Shown here: in pieces, positions 15,519-23,955 of the stretch
Position numbering within the stretch: the first letter of the stretch is position 1
How the letters are laid out: each line of letters opens with the position of its first letter
NCBI GenBank assembly: GCA_963619935.1
Contig: CAVEYA010000031.1
Coordinates: 1-33,536, forward strand
Length of the DNA stretch: 33,536 nt
Direction of reading: 5' to 3'
From: RUG13091 sp963619935
Lineage (GTDB): Bacteria; Bacillota_I; Bacilli_A; RFN20; CAG-826
The notes under the pieces: generated by a model
The model's input: the letters and a program-made list of their open reading frames with translations, nothing else
Database searches by the model: none
What the model was told of the DNA's origin: nothing
Program-made: the position numbers and the translations under genes

Positions 15519-17968
15519 TGGCCAAAGATATTTTAGAATTAGGCGCCGATGTTTATGATGACACAGTTGTCACTAGCAAACGTCGTATGTCTCCTAAAAA
15601 AAGAAACTACATTATTGGTTTATCTATTACCGGTGCGGCCTTAATTGGTGCAATTACTTTTGCTGTTGTGGCCGCGAATACTTTCTTACTTGATTATTCT
15701 AATATTGAGAATATGTCTTTTATTTTCTCAACTGATAGTGAAGAAAAGACTGCTACTTTATATAAGTTATCAAGTGAAGTTAAATACCCAAGTACTTTCC
15801 GTATTCCTTCCAAAGTGAATGGATATAAAGTAACTGGTGTAGCAGAAAATGCTTTCAATGGTCACACTGAAATCAAAAAGATTGTGATGACTGATAACAT
15901 TACTAAGATTGGCGAAAAAGCTTTCTATGGCTGCACCAACTTAAAATCATTTAAATGGTCAAAGAACTTAATTGATGTTGGCAACGATGCTTTCTTAAAT
16001 ACTGAGTTCTACACTAATTTGACCAAAGATCCTAATGCATTCTATGATTTACCTTCTGGTGTTTTAATCTATGTTGGTAATGATTATTTCAAAGCAAATA
16101 CTGCATTAGTGTCTGACTCCGTCTTCAATGACGCGAGCAAAAAAGCGGATATTGAAACTAAATATGGAGCAACAAATATCCTTGCATTCTCTTCTTTAAA
16201 TGTGAAGAAGATTGCTTCCGGGGCAATTAAGAATAACGATAAAATCGTTTATCTTGATATGCCAAATTCATTTGATGAAGTTTGCGATTCTACTTTCTAT
16301 AATTGTTCTTCATTAAAGGCTATTGATTTCTCTAATAGCTCAATTACAACAATTGAAAGTTATGCTTTCTCATCATGTGAAAATTTAACTAATATTACCT
16401 TATCTGATAAATTAACTTCTATTGGTCAAGAAGCTTTCGCAGAAGCGGCAATCACTGCTGTTCCTGATATTTCTTCTGTCACAAGTTTTGGTAGTGGTGT
16501 CTTCAAAAACTGCAAAAACTTAGAAGAAGTGGTTTATCCAGTGAATGAAAATTTAACTAAAGTACCTGCTGATATGTTTAATGGTTGTTCTTCATTAAAG
16601 AGCATTAAATGGGGTGATGCTTCTAATAGTGGCATCAACTTTGTTAAGACTATTGAAACTGGTGCATTTGCCGAAACAGCGTTTACTGAATTCACCATTC
16701 CACAAAATGTTAGTGTTATTCAAGATGAAACATTTAAAAACTGCACACAATTAAAAGAAGTAAAAATGTGGGCAAATGATGAATACACTGCTGTCGTGGA
16801 AGAAGAGGATGAAGACGACGATGAAGATGAAGATACTCCTTCAGGTAAAATTAATAACGCAGTCCGTCCATTAAACGCGACTATTGATGTTACTGGTGTA
16901 ACCTTAAATAAAGCGGAAGCCTCATTACTTGTTGGTGATGAATTACAATTAACCGCAACAGTTACTCCAAATAACGCTACTGATCAAAGTGTTGAATGGT
17001 TCTCTGATGATGAAACAGTGTGTACTGTTGATAAAACAGGTTTAGTAGTTGCTACAGGTGCTGGTGAAACAATCGTTTCTGTCACTACTAATGATGGTTT
17101 CTTCACTGCTGAATGTGTCGTTACCGTTAGTGATTATTTCTATGGCTATGATGGCAATAGATACCCTGGTGTTGCAGCGGGTGTGAATAGCATTCGTTCA
17201 TCAGCTTTTAATGGATGCACAAGTTTAGACACTATTTCTTTATATAAAACTGATGGTAGTGTTTATGAAAGAGAAGAAGGCGTATTTTACTTACCAATGT
17301 CATTAGTAAAAACCGATGCTTCTTCATCTATCTTAAATGATGATAACTACACATTTGCGTACACCAAAGCGAAGATGATTTTCTTCCGTAGCAATTTAAT
17401 GAGTGTTGGTAGTTATTCTTTCTATAACATGAAGGAATTAACAACAGTCATTATTCCTAATACTACTAAATTAATCAAAATTGGTTCTTCTGCTTTTGAA
17501 GGAGATGATAAGTTAGAACTTATTTCCCTTCCAAATAGAATGACTAGTATTGGACCATCTGTGTTCAAAGATTGTGCTTCTTTAGATACACTTACTTTAC
17601 CAACAACTGGTATTACAAGCATTTCAGCTAAGTTATTTATGAATGCTTCTAGTTTACCAAATGTCACAATTCCAGAAACAGTCACAGTTATTAAGGAAGA
17701 TGCCTTCAATGGTGCTTCTGGCTTAAATTATGTGATTATTCCAAGTTCTGTGAACACTATTAACGCAAGAGCGTTCACTAATAATAGAACTACTGCTGGT
17801 GAAAAGATGCCTATATATTTAAATATATATACCACCACCAAGACTAACTTTGATAAGGCTTGGCATGATGACACAGTTGAAATCTATTATCTCTTAGCGG
17901 ATGGTGCTCAAAAAATAGATGGATATAAATACTGGAACGGAGATACCTCTTCCCCAGCGGAAATCTAA
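15518..17968 (+). CDS. Membrane-anchored LRR (BspA-type) and Ig-like surface protein
   Basis: 816 aa; SD AGGAGG, one-base overlap with oppF. A basic cytoplasmic N-terminus (SKRRMSPKKR) precedes one transmembrane helix (~31-53) with no cleavage motif, so the rest should be held outside the membrane. Type 5 leucine-rich repeats follow, recognisable by recurring units such as IGEKAFYGCTNLKSF and VPADMFNGCSSLKSI (~residues 100-420). Then come an almost purely Glu/Asp linker (~425-440), one BIG2-type Ig-like domain (~456-538; TGVTLNKAEASLLVGDELQL) and a second LRR block to ~775. BspA-like repeats bind host or bacterial surface ligands in known examples; here the operon position suggests a role beside peptide uptake. 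A terminator follows. Confidence 0.9.
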   Translation: MAKDILELGADVYDDTVVTSKRRMSPKKRNYIIGLSITGAALIGAITFAVVAANTFLLDYSNIENMSFIFSTDSEEKTATLYKLSSEVKYPSTFRIPSKVNGYKVTGVAENAFNGHTEIKKIVMTDNITKIGEKAFYGCTNLKSFKWSKNLIDVGNDAFLNTEFYTNLTKDPNAFYDLPSGVLIYVGNDYFKANTALVSDSVFNDASKKADIETKYGATNILAFSSLNVKKIASGAIKNNDKIVYLDMPNSFDEVCDSTFYNCSSLKAIDFSNSSITTIESYAFSSCENLTNITLSDKLTSIGQEAFAEAAITAVPDISSVTSFGSGVFKNCKNLEEVVYPVNENLTKVPADMFNGCSSLKSIKWGDASNSGINFVKTIETGAFAETAFTEFTIPQNVSVIQDETFKNCTQLKEVKMWANDEYTAVVEEEDEDDDEDEDTPSGKINNAVRPLNATIDVTGVTLNKAEASLLVGDELQLTATVTPNNATDQSVEWFSDDETVCTVDKTGLVVATGAGETIVSVTTNDGFFTAECVVTVSDYFYGYDGNRYPGVAAGVNSIRSSAFNGCTSLDTISLYKTDGSVYEREEGVFYLPMSLVKTDASSSILNDDNYTFAYTKAKMIFFRSNLMSVGSYSFYNMKELTTVIIPNTTKLIKIGSSAFEGDDKLELISLPNRMTSIGPSVFKDCASLDTLTLPTTGITSISAKLFMNASSLPNVTIPETVTVIKEDAFNGASGLNYVIIPSSVNTINARAFTNNRTTAGEKMPIYLNIYTTTKTNFDKAWHDDTVEIYYLLADGAQKIDGYKYWNGDTSSPAEI

Positions 17969-17985
17969 TCTATATAACAAATAAT

Positions 17986-18010
17986 AAAGGCCACGAGAAT
18001 GTGGCCTTTT
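17986..18010 (+). terminator. Terminator of the opp operon, usable on both strands
   Basis: Stem AAAGGCCAC (17986-17994) / GTGGCCTTT (18001-18009), 6-nt loop. The T-run is short on the plus strand. On the minus strand the same stem ends in CCTTTATT and could stop transcription from the flippase gene, about 80 nt past its stop codon. Confidence 0.85.
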
Positions 18011-18090
18011 AAATTGCTTATTATATGGAAGGATAATTAACTAATCTCGATAAGAATTATTCCTTAAATGGGCGAAAAATGAATGTTTTA

Positions 18091-19620
18091 TTAATTTTCC
18101 TCTGGTTTAGGGCCCTTACGAACAAATGAATAGACTAAATCTTCTTTTACTATTGTAAGGAAGGCTAAATAGATAATTGCATCAATAACTACAACGCTAA
18201 TCATTTCTAACATATAGGCAATGGAAGTTGAAAGATGCATATAATTCCATAACATATGTAATGGTTTATAGATTAATAATGACACGATTAAGATAATGAT
18301 ATTCGCAATAATTAATTTAATTGTGTTTAAGTTAAAGATGGCTTTCTTGCTCCATTTCCAAGTTAAGGCAAATAAGAAGACGATAATTAACGTATCAGTT
18401 ACCATCGTGCCTATCGCGACACCGACAGCGGGAGTTAACCAACTAATATATTTTGGTAGATAACCACCAAAGAAGATTGATAAACCAATATTTAATGCAG
18501 TGCCTATTAACATAGCAAATAAATAATATTTTTCTTTCTTCATTGGTAATAATATTTGCCCATAAATGATATCTCCTAATGAATAGGTAAGCATCATAAA
18601 GGCTAATACCATTAAGACCATCGGAGCGTTCTTAAAGGCTGCATCCTCACTTGTATAATCAAATGTACCAGAGATTAAAGAACATATTTCTTTAGATAAT
18701 ACACTCATTGTGACAATCGCAGGTAAGACAATAAATAAACAAATATTGATGGAGTATTTATTTAAATTGTTAAAGAAACGTTTGTCTTCTTTAGAATAAT
18801 AATAAGCGCTTCTTGGTATAAACACAGTTGATAAAGCAGTAATAATGCCAATGATAATATCAATTCCCTTAATACCAACAGAATAGCTTGCTACTTCCGC
18901 TTTATCTTGATCAATAAAACCTAAGATAAAGGTATCTGTTTGATTATATAAAGAAATAATTAATGATAATGAACATAACACAAATAATGGTTTTGCGTAT
19001 TGCTTAAAATCATAAGGCATTGTTTTCTTAAAAGAAACATACTTCCTAACATAATATAAATTAGAAATAGTGGTGATAACGGTCACTGATATCGCTAGTA
19101 ATGCATAAATGTAGATATCACTAGGATTTGTGACAAAGGCAATAATTAGTACTGCGGCGATTGTTAAGGCAACAATACTTCTTACTGACATATAGAACTG
19201 TTTTTCTAAGGCGATGAAAATCCATTCAAAAGAGAAAGCGCCTGCTAAAAAGTTTAAAGATAAGATAAATATTAAAGAAGAATTATTGCTAAGTTCTGGA
19301 ACAGTAAAGACCACAATAGTCATTAAACCAAAAGATAATGATGTTGCGATTAACTGCAAGATAAAGAATGCTTGTACTTTATTAGATAATTTTTCTTTAT
19401 CATCTCTAACCTTAACACATTCTCTAACCGCTAAATTTGGAATACCAATCTTTGCTAAGATTAAAAAGTAAGCCACAAAGGTATTAGCCCAGGTATAAGT
19501 TCCAACTGCGGAATCACCTAAATAACGACATACCCAAGGGAAGGTAATGAAAGATAATAAAGTAAGCACTAAGGTGCGAATAATATTAACAATAACATTA
19601 ATCCGAATGTTGTTTTTCAT
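18091..19620 (-). CDS. Polysaccharide flippase (Wzx/MATE-like)
   Basis: 509 aa with 12-14 predicted helices. The N-terminus reads NIIRTLVLTLLSFITFPW then VCRYLGDSAVGTYTWANTF, the standard opening of the polysaccharide biosynthesis (Wzx-type) transporter family in Bacillota, followed by KIGIPNLAVRECVK. These proteins flip lipid-linked glycan units across the membrane. The end is a short charged tail. It is transcribed away from the glycosyltransferase at 19701 from an 80-bp shared gap, and its own start has a perfect TATAAT ending 7 nt before the ATG with no SD, suggesting a leaderless message. The exact glycan is not identifiable. Confidence 0.93.
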   Translation of the reverse strand: MKNNIRINVIVNIIRTLVLTLLSFITFPWVCRYLGDSAVGTYTWANTFVAYFLILAKIGIPNLAVRECVKVRDDKEKLSNKVQAFFILQLIATSLSFGLMTIVVFTVPELSNNSSLIFILSLNFLAGAFSFEWIFIALEKQFYMSVRSIVALTIAAVLIIAFVTNPSDIYIYALLAISVTVITTISNLYYVRKYVSFKKTMPYDFKQYAKPLFVLCSLSLIISLYNQTDTFILGFIDQDKAEVASYSVGIKGIDIIIGIITALSTVFIPRSAYYYSKEDKRFFNNLNKYSINICLFIVLPAIVTMSVLSKEICSLISGTFDYTSEDAAFKNAPMVLMVLAFMMLTYSLGDIIYGQILLPMKKEKYYLFAMLIGTALNIGLSIFFGGYLPKYISWLTPAVGVAIGTMVTDTLIIVFLFALTWKWSKKAIFNLNTIKLIIANIIILIVSLLIYKPLHMLWNYMHLSTSIAYMLEMISVVVIDAIIYLAFLTIVKEDLVYSFVRKGPKPEEN

Positions 19621-19627
19621 TGCTAAT

Positions 19628-19633
19628 ATTATA
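19628..19633 (-). promoter_or_regulatory. -10 TATAAT of a leaderless promoter (flippase)
   Basis: TATAAT (19633-19628, minus strand) followed by 7 nt and ATG at 19620. A partial -35 (TTTTCA) is 17 nt upstream. No SD. Confidence 0.6.
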
Positions 19634-19685
19634 CAAACTTCAAAAGCATATGAAAAAGATAAAGTATTAATCTTTTTATTTTCTT

Positions 19686-19694
19686 TGATAAAAT
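19686..19694 (+). promoter_or_regulatory. Extended -10 of a leaderless promoter (glycosyltransferase)
   Basis: TGATAAAAT (hexamer 19689-19694) followed by six bases and ATG 19701. The alternative ATG at 19695 directly abuts the hexamer and is upstream of the expected start site. Confidence 0.6.
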
Positions 19695-19700
19695 ATGTTT

Positions 19701-20885
19701 ATGAAAATTCTTGTTGTTTGTCAATTTTATTATCCAGAGAATTTTGTGATTAGTAATATTTGTGAAGAGTTAGTGAAATTAGGTAATGATGTAACTGTGT
19801 TAACTGGTAAACCTAATTATGGATACGGTCATATTTTAGAAGAATATAAAAATGTGACAAAAGAAAATATTAAAGGCGTAAAGGTTAATCGTGTTGATTT
19901 AGTGGCAAGAAGCAAATCTCGTCTATCGATTATTCATAACTACTTATCCTTTTGGAAAAATGCGAAGAAATGGGTCAAAAAGACAACCGAAAAATTTGAT
20001 ATTGTTTATTCCATGTCTTTATCTCCTGTGACGATTTTATCCGCAGGTAATTTATACAAAAAGAAATTTCATGTTAAACATGTTGTTCACTGTGTGGACT
20101 TATGGCCAGAAAGTGTATTAGTTACTCACGCAGTTAGAAAACATTCCTTAGTGTATAAATTCTTATATATTTGGTCAAAAAAATTATACAAACAAGTAGA
20201 TCATGTTTTACTTGGGTCACCAAGTTATGAAGAGTATTTTAAAACGGTTTTAAAGTTGGAGCCTAAAATGACTTATATTCCACAACCGAGTATTGTAGAA
20301 ACAAGTGATGTTGCTCCTTACCATTTTACTCACCACACAAATATTGTTTATTGTGGTAACGTGGGATTAATGCAAATGACAGAATTAATTCCATTAGCGA
20401 TGAAGTTAGTAAAGGATGAAGATATTTGTTTCCATATTATTGGTATGGGTCCAAAAGTGGAAAGAGTAATGAATTTAACTAAGACATTAGGATTAGAAGA
20501 TAAGATTATTTATTATGGTCCAATGGCTGCGAAGAAGGCTGCCGCATATTTAAAGAGTGCGGATGCTTTATATGTTTCTTTAGCAGATAAAGGATATGTT
20601 GGTAAAACTATTCCTAATAAATTAGTAATGTATATGGCGTTTGCTAAACCTATCATTGGTGTGCTTAAAGGCGATGGTGAGAAAGCTTTAGCTGCTGCTG
20701 GCGGAGGCATTATTTGTAAAAACGAAATTGATGATGTGGCAAACGCGTTTAAAAAGATTTCATGGATGAATAAAGAAGAAAAAGAAAAACTCGGTCAATT
20801 AAACCGAGCGTATTATATTGAGCATTTCTCTTTAGATAATGTAAGTAAGAAGATTAATGATATCTTACTTGATGAATTGAAGTAA
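19701..20885 (+). CDS. Glycosyltransferase, GT-B fold (WcaI/WbuB-like)
   Basis: 394 aa from ATG 19701 (MKILVVCQFYYPENF). The first residues and P-E-N-F are characteristic of the WcaI/WbuB-type GT4 glycosyltransferases that act on sugar-nucleotide donors in cell-surface glycan synthesis. Further blocks are HVVHCVDLWPESV in the acceptor domain, and in the donor domain NIVYCGNVGLMQ, IIGMGPKVERV and KTIPNKLVMYMAFAKPIIGV, where the usual glutamate pair of the nucleotide-sugar site is replaced by the K-x-x-x-Y-M form of this subfamily. The in-frame ATG at 19695 is rejected since it abuts a -10. Its 3' end overlaps the convergent glycosyltransferase by 21 nt. Sugar specificity unknown. Confidence 0.9.
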   Translation: MKILVVCQFYYPENFVISNICEELVKLGNDVTVLTGKPNYGYGHILEEYKNVTKENIKGVKVNRVDLVARSKSRLSIIHNYLSFWKNAKKWVKKTTEKFDIVYSMSLSPVTILSAGNLYKKKFHVKHVVHCVDLWPESVLVTHAVRKHSLVYKFLYIWSKKLYKQVDHVLLGSPSYEEYFKTVLKLEPKMTYIPQPSIVETSDVAPYHFTHHTNIVYCGNVGLMQMTELIPLAMKLVKDEDICFHIIGMGPKVERVMNLTKTLGLEDKIIYYGPMAAKKAAAYLKSADALYVSLADKGYVGKTIPNKLVMYMAFAKPIIGVLKGDGEKALAAAGGGIICKNEIDDVANAFKKISWMNKEEKEKLGQLNRAYYIEHFSLDNVSKKINDILLDELK

Positions 20886-22019
20886 AAAGTCTTGGAGTTC
20901 TTCACTAATGGTTTCTGGAGAATAAAGTTCCTGGACTTTTAATTTAGCTAAACTACCGATTTCTAATCTTTCTTTTTCTGTCATTGCGAGAGCTTTTTCC
21001 ATGTTACGCAACAATTCATAAACATCAGAAGATTCGCTCCATAACGCTAATTCTTCAAACTTTGGTTGTAGTTTACTATTTTTCACGGATATTACCAAAG
21101 AACCAGAATTTAAATATTCTAATGTTTTACTTGGAATAGAATATCTATCTAAATCTTCATTATATGGGCGAGGATTAATACAGGCGATTGCCTCTTTTTC
21201 CATTTCAATTACTTGATTTACTGGTAATAATTTTAAGAACTTAATATTCTTTGCATCACCGATTTGATCTTTCAATTCTTCCTCGTTTTCGTGATGTCCA
21301 CATATTAATAAATCGATATCATCTCTTTCTAATTTTTTAAAAGCACTAATTAAGTTATAAACACCATAACGACGCATTAAAGCCCCACCAAAGAAAAAGT
21401 ATGGTCTATCGTGTTTATAAGTTTCATTATGATAGATGTTTTCCACAATCCCTTCGAAAATAAAAGAAGGTTTGTTGTGCGTATTAAAAAGTTCTTGTAA
21501 ACCATCTGTTAACGCTAAATAACCTTGTAAATCGCAACTTTTTTCTAATAAATAGTTTGTGTATGACTTCGGTGTTCCTGAGATATTACTTGGTGAATCA
21601 GTACATATACCAATTAATGGGCAATGATATTTTTTCTTCGCTTTTAAAGCAGCAGAAATAATTGATGGATTAATTGTGTCACTTAAAAAAACGGCGCTTC
21701 TTAAATCCAATTTATTTAATATCTTTTTTACTTGTGGCCAAACATTAATCGCTCTAAAAAATTTATTACCTGACCTTTTAAGATAATGCCAGGTGATATT
21801 CTTTTCTCCCTTAGTTTCATTTTTAAGCACTAAATGATTTGTGTTACTAGTGGAATAAGGGCGAATAGAAATAACATCTACCTTATTTTTAAGAGATAAC
21901 GCACGAATGAGTTTATTATGAAAATTTTGATTAGAAGCATTTAAAGAAATATTCCACTTTGGGTAGAACTCATTCCAATCATTTTGACTTTGTGCGGTCG
22001 TAAAATAGATTATTTTCAT
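20865..22019 (-). CDS. Glycosyltransferase, GT-B fold
   Basis: 384 aa. The N-terminal half begins MKIIYFTTAQSQNDWNEFYP. The C-terminal donor-binding domain shows YFFFGGALMRRYGVYNLI, DLLICGHHENEE and IACINPRPYNEDLDRYS followed by IPSKTLEYLNSGSLVIS, the form taken by the nucleotide-sugar site in GT4-type enzymes (P-S-K-x-x-E-Y). It is probably membrane-peripheral. Its ATG overlaps the TGA of the upstream glycosyltransferase (ATGA at 22016-22019), so the two are coupled on one minus-strand message. The 3' end overlaps the plus-strand glycosyltransferase by 21 nt with no terminator between them. Sugar and acceptor unknown. Confidence 0.88.
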   Translation of the reverse strand: MKIIYFTTAQSQNDWNEFYPKWNISLNASNQNFHNKLIRALSLKNKVDVISIRPYSTSNTNHLVLKNETKGEKNITWHYLKRSGNKFFRAINVWPQVKKILNKLDLRSAVFLSDTINPSIISAALKAKKKYHCPLIGICTDSPSNISGTPKSYTNYLLEKSCDLQGYLALTDGLQELFNTHNKPSFIFEGIVENIYHNETYKHDRPYFFFGGALMRRYGVYNLISAFKKLERDDIDLLICGHHENEEELKDQIGDAKNIKFLKLLPVNQVIEMEKEAIACINPRPYNEDLDRYSIPSKTLEYLNSGSLVISVKNSKLQPKFEELALWSESSDVYELLRNMEKALAMTEKERLEIGSLAKLKVQELYSPETISEELQDFLLQFIK

Positions 22020-23087
22020 GCTTTAATTTCCTTTAATATTTCTGCAATTTTAATCACGGATTTTTCAATTGTGTTCTCTTTCGCCGTTTTAATCGCATTT
22101 ATCGACATACTAGTATTTATGTCGTTTATACATTTAATCATTTTTTCTTCTTCATCTAAAGATACGATATAACCATTTTCGCCATTTTTAATCACTTCTA
22201 ATGAGGCTACTACTTTATCTGAAGAGATAACTGGTAAACCATTAGACATAGCTTCTAAGGTTGTATGACCAAAGATATCTTGTTTAGAAAGAGTAATAAA
22301 AAAGTCACAGCCTTTGAATAAATCAAATAAGTCTTTTTTATTCATGTAATCTCTAATTTCAACATTTTGAATATTATTTTCTTTTAAATAAGATAGGTAA
22401 TGTCCNNNNNNNNNNCAAGTTCGCAGATACTTTTTTAAAGATATCAAATAATTGAATATTATTTTTTCTTTCAATAAATTGTGACGCACAAACAAATAGT
22501 GGTGATTCAGGTAATGACCATCTCTTTTTATAGCGATTCTTTTGCTCATTAGTTAAAACATCATTTAAAACATCGGATTCATGATAATTACTGTATGGGT
22601 AATGATAGATTTTATCTTCTTTAGCACCATAATAAATTAAATACTTATCAGCTTCTTTGCATGGCGAAAGATATTTATCGGCATTACTGATGTAATAAAT
22701 TTTTAATTTCTTCTTTAATAAAGAATCTTTTTTAATCACACCCCCATTTATTTGTAAGATATAAGGAATGTGATGCTTAATCATATAATGGATGGCCTTT
22801 TGTTCCGTGATTGTAGCATAGCCATTCATAATAATTAAGTCATATTCTTGATGATGCTTTTTAATATATTTTACTAATTCACTTGTGATGGAATTTTCTA
22901 AACCAAATGCGCCTCTTTTTAGGAATATATGTTTAAAATTATAAACATTATTGTCGTAGAACTTTTGAGGTCTATCTTTAGCCTTCTTTCGTTCAAATAT
23001 GACATCGATATCTAATATATGGGCTAAGCCATTAAATGTTTCCACTTTATAAGGGGCTGGATGATTAAAAACGAAAAGAACTTTCAT
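22016..23087 (-). CDS. Glycosyltransferase (GT4-like) interrupted by an assembly gap
   Basis: Two reading frames on either side of the N run belong to one protein. The N-terminal part (MKVLFVFNHPAPYKVETFNG to FKKVSANL) runs from 23087 to ~22416. The C-terminal part (from GHYLSYLKEN) runs from ~22405 to a TGA at 22016 and carries IFGHTTLEAMSNGLPVISS, the GT4 donor-site motif, with EVIKNGENGYIV. The frame shifts across the gap, and the strand that normally holds the G-x-G-P loop is missing, so real bases are absent rather than the gene being mutated. ATG 23087 is chosen over 23096 because a perfect TATAAT overlaps the latter. It is coupled by ATGA to the next glycosyltransferase. Confidence 0.85.
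22406..22415. other. Assembly gap (10 N)
   Basis: Ten N inside the glycosyltransferase gene. The length is a placeholder: frames on the two sides disagree by one base, and by comparison with the GT4 fold roughly a dozen residues appear to be missing. Confidence 0.97.
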
Positions 23088-23094
23088 GTAATTC

Positions 23095-23100
23095 ATTATA
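23095..23100 (-). promoter_or_regulatory. -10 TATAAT of a leaderless promoter (glycosyltransferase operon)
   Basis: TATAAT (23100-23095, minus strand), 7 nt, then ATG at 23087. No SD. It shares a 53-bp gap with the divergent promoter of ung. Confidence 0.6.
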
Positions 23101-23125
23101 TATCATTTCGCTATTAAGAGAAAAA

Positions 23126-23134
23126 TGTTATCAT
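23126..23134 (+). promoter_or_regulatory. Extended -10 of a leaderless promoter (ung)
   Basis: TGTTATCAT (hexamer TATCAT 23129-23134), six T, then ATG 23141. No SD. Confidence 0.6.
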
Positions 23135-23140
23135 TTTTTT

Positions 23141-23818
23141 ATGCAAAAAATACCTTCTACTTGGTCAGAGTTTTTTCAAGAAATACAAAACGAAGATTAT
23201 TCTATTTCTTTACATAAATTTTTAGATGAAGAATACGCAAACAATGTTTGCTACCCACCTCGTGATTTATTATTCAATGCTTTTAAGTTAACACCATTAA
23301 AGAAGGTTAAAGTAGTGATAATTGGTCAAGACCCATATCACGAACCAAATCAAGCAATGGGTTTATCTTTTAGTGTTCCTAAAGGAGTGAAGGTTCCACC
23401 TTCTTTAATTAATATTTATAAAGAGATATACGATGAGTATCAGATTCCTTTAGATTTTACTTCTGGTGACTTAACTTATTTAGCCTCACAAGGGGTATTA
23501 TTATTAAACTCTATTTTAAGCGTTAGAGCCCATGAGCCATTAAGCCATAACATTAAAGAATATGATTTATTTTTTAAAGATGTTTTAGAAGTGCTTGATA
23601 AACAATATCGTCCAATTGTGTTTATGCTTTGGGGCGGACCAGCAAGAAAATTTAAAAAGTATTTAAATAATCCTACTCATCTTATTTTAGAATCTGTTCA
23701 TCCGTCTCCTTTATCGGCAAATAGGGGTGGCTGGTTTAAAAATAATCATTTTAAATTAGCGAATGAATATTTAATAAAAAATAATTTATCTCCTATTGAT
23801 TGGAGTAAACAAAAGTAA
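23141..23818 (+). CDS. ung: Uracil-DNA glycosylase
   Basis: 225 aa, the normal length of family 1 UDG. The catalytic water-activating motif GQDPYHEPNQAMGLSFSV (with Asp and the Tyr that excludes thymine) and the minor-groove motif HPSPLSANRG with its catalytic His are intact; the middle block GVLLLNSILSVRAHEPLSH is also typical. It removes uracil from DNA arising by cytosine deamination or dUTP use, starting base excision repair. The gene is the sole member of its unit: a leaderless-type promoter ends 6 nt before the ATG, and the thiamine riboswitch begins just past its stop. Confidence 0.97.
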   Translation: MQKIPSTWSEFFQEIQNEDYSISLHKFLDEEYANNVCYPPRDLLFNAFKLTPLKKVKVVIIGQDPYHEPNQAMGLSFSVPKGVKVPPSLINIYKEIYDEYQIPLDFTSGDLTYLASQGVLLLNSILSVRAHEPLSHNIKEYDLFFKDVLEVLDKQYRPIVFMLWGGPARKFKKYLNNPTHLILESVHPSPLSANRGGWFKNNHFKLANEYLIKNNLSPIDWSKQK

Positions 23819-23824
23819 TATCAT
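23796..23824 (+). promoter_or_regulatory. Tentative promoter for the thiT riboswitch transcript
   Basis: TTGATT (23796-23801) and TATCAT (23819-23824), 17-nt spacer, overlapping the end of ung. The implied start (~23831) would cut into the 5' side of the aptamer P1 stem, so the real start may lie a few bases upstream. Confidence 0.35.
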
Positions 23825-23914
23825 AATTTTTGGGAGCTAAGCGATAACTTGGCTGAGAGGATTCTTCTTCGAATCGACCATACCTGATCCAGATAATGCT
23901 GGCGTAGGAATTGT
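23825..23914 (+). promoter_or_regulatory. TPP riboswitch aptamer (THI element)
   Basis: The conserved THI-box strings appear in order: GGGAGC, CTGAGAGGA, CGACC, ACCTGATCCAGATAATG and GCGTAGGAA. Stem P3 (CTAAG/CTTGG), the optional P3a (GATTC/GAATC) and the P4-P5 arm (CCAG...CTGG) can be traced. The ligand is thiamine pyrophosphate, and the gene controlled is thiT, 42 nt downstream of the aptamer. Confidence 0.97.
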
Positions 23915-23947
23915 TTAATATTTTTTAGACCTCCTACGGAAGGAGGT
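23903..23947 (+). promoter_or_regulatory. Riboswitch expression platform: SD-sequestering hairpin and competing pairing
   Basis: ACCTCCT (23929-23935) can pair with AGGAGGT (23941-23947), hiding the thiT SD; TTTTATTTT after it may also act as a weak terminator. TCCTACG (23932-23938) can instead pair with CGTAGGA (23903-23909), the 3' edge of the aptamer. The two pairings exclude each other, giving an OFF state when TPP holds the aptamer closed. Confidence 0.75.
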
Positions 23948-23955
23948 TTTATTTT

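Noticed and set aside
22374..22549. Two separate genes on either side of the N gap
   Set aside because: Their sequences join as the two domains of one GT4 glycosyltransferase; the frame change comes from the placeholder gap length.
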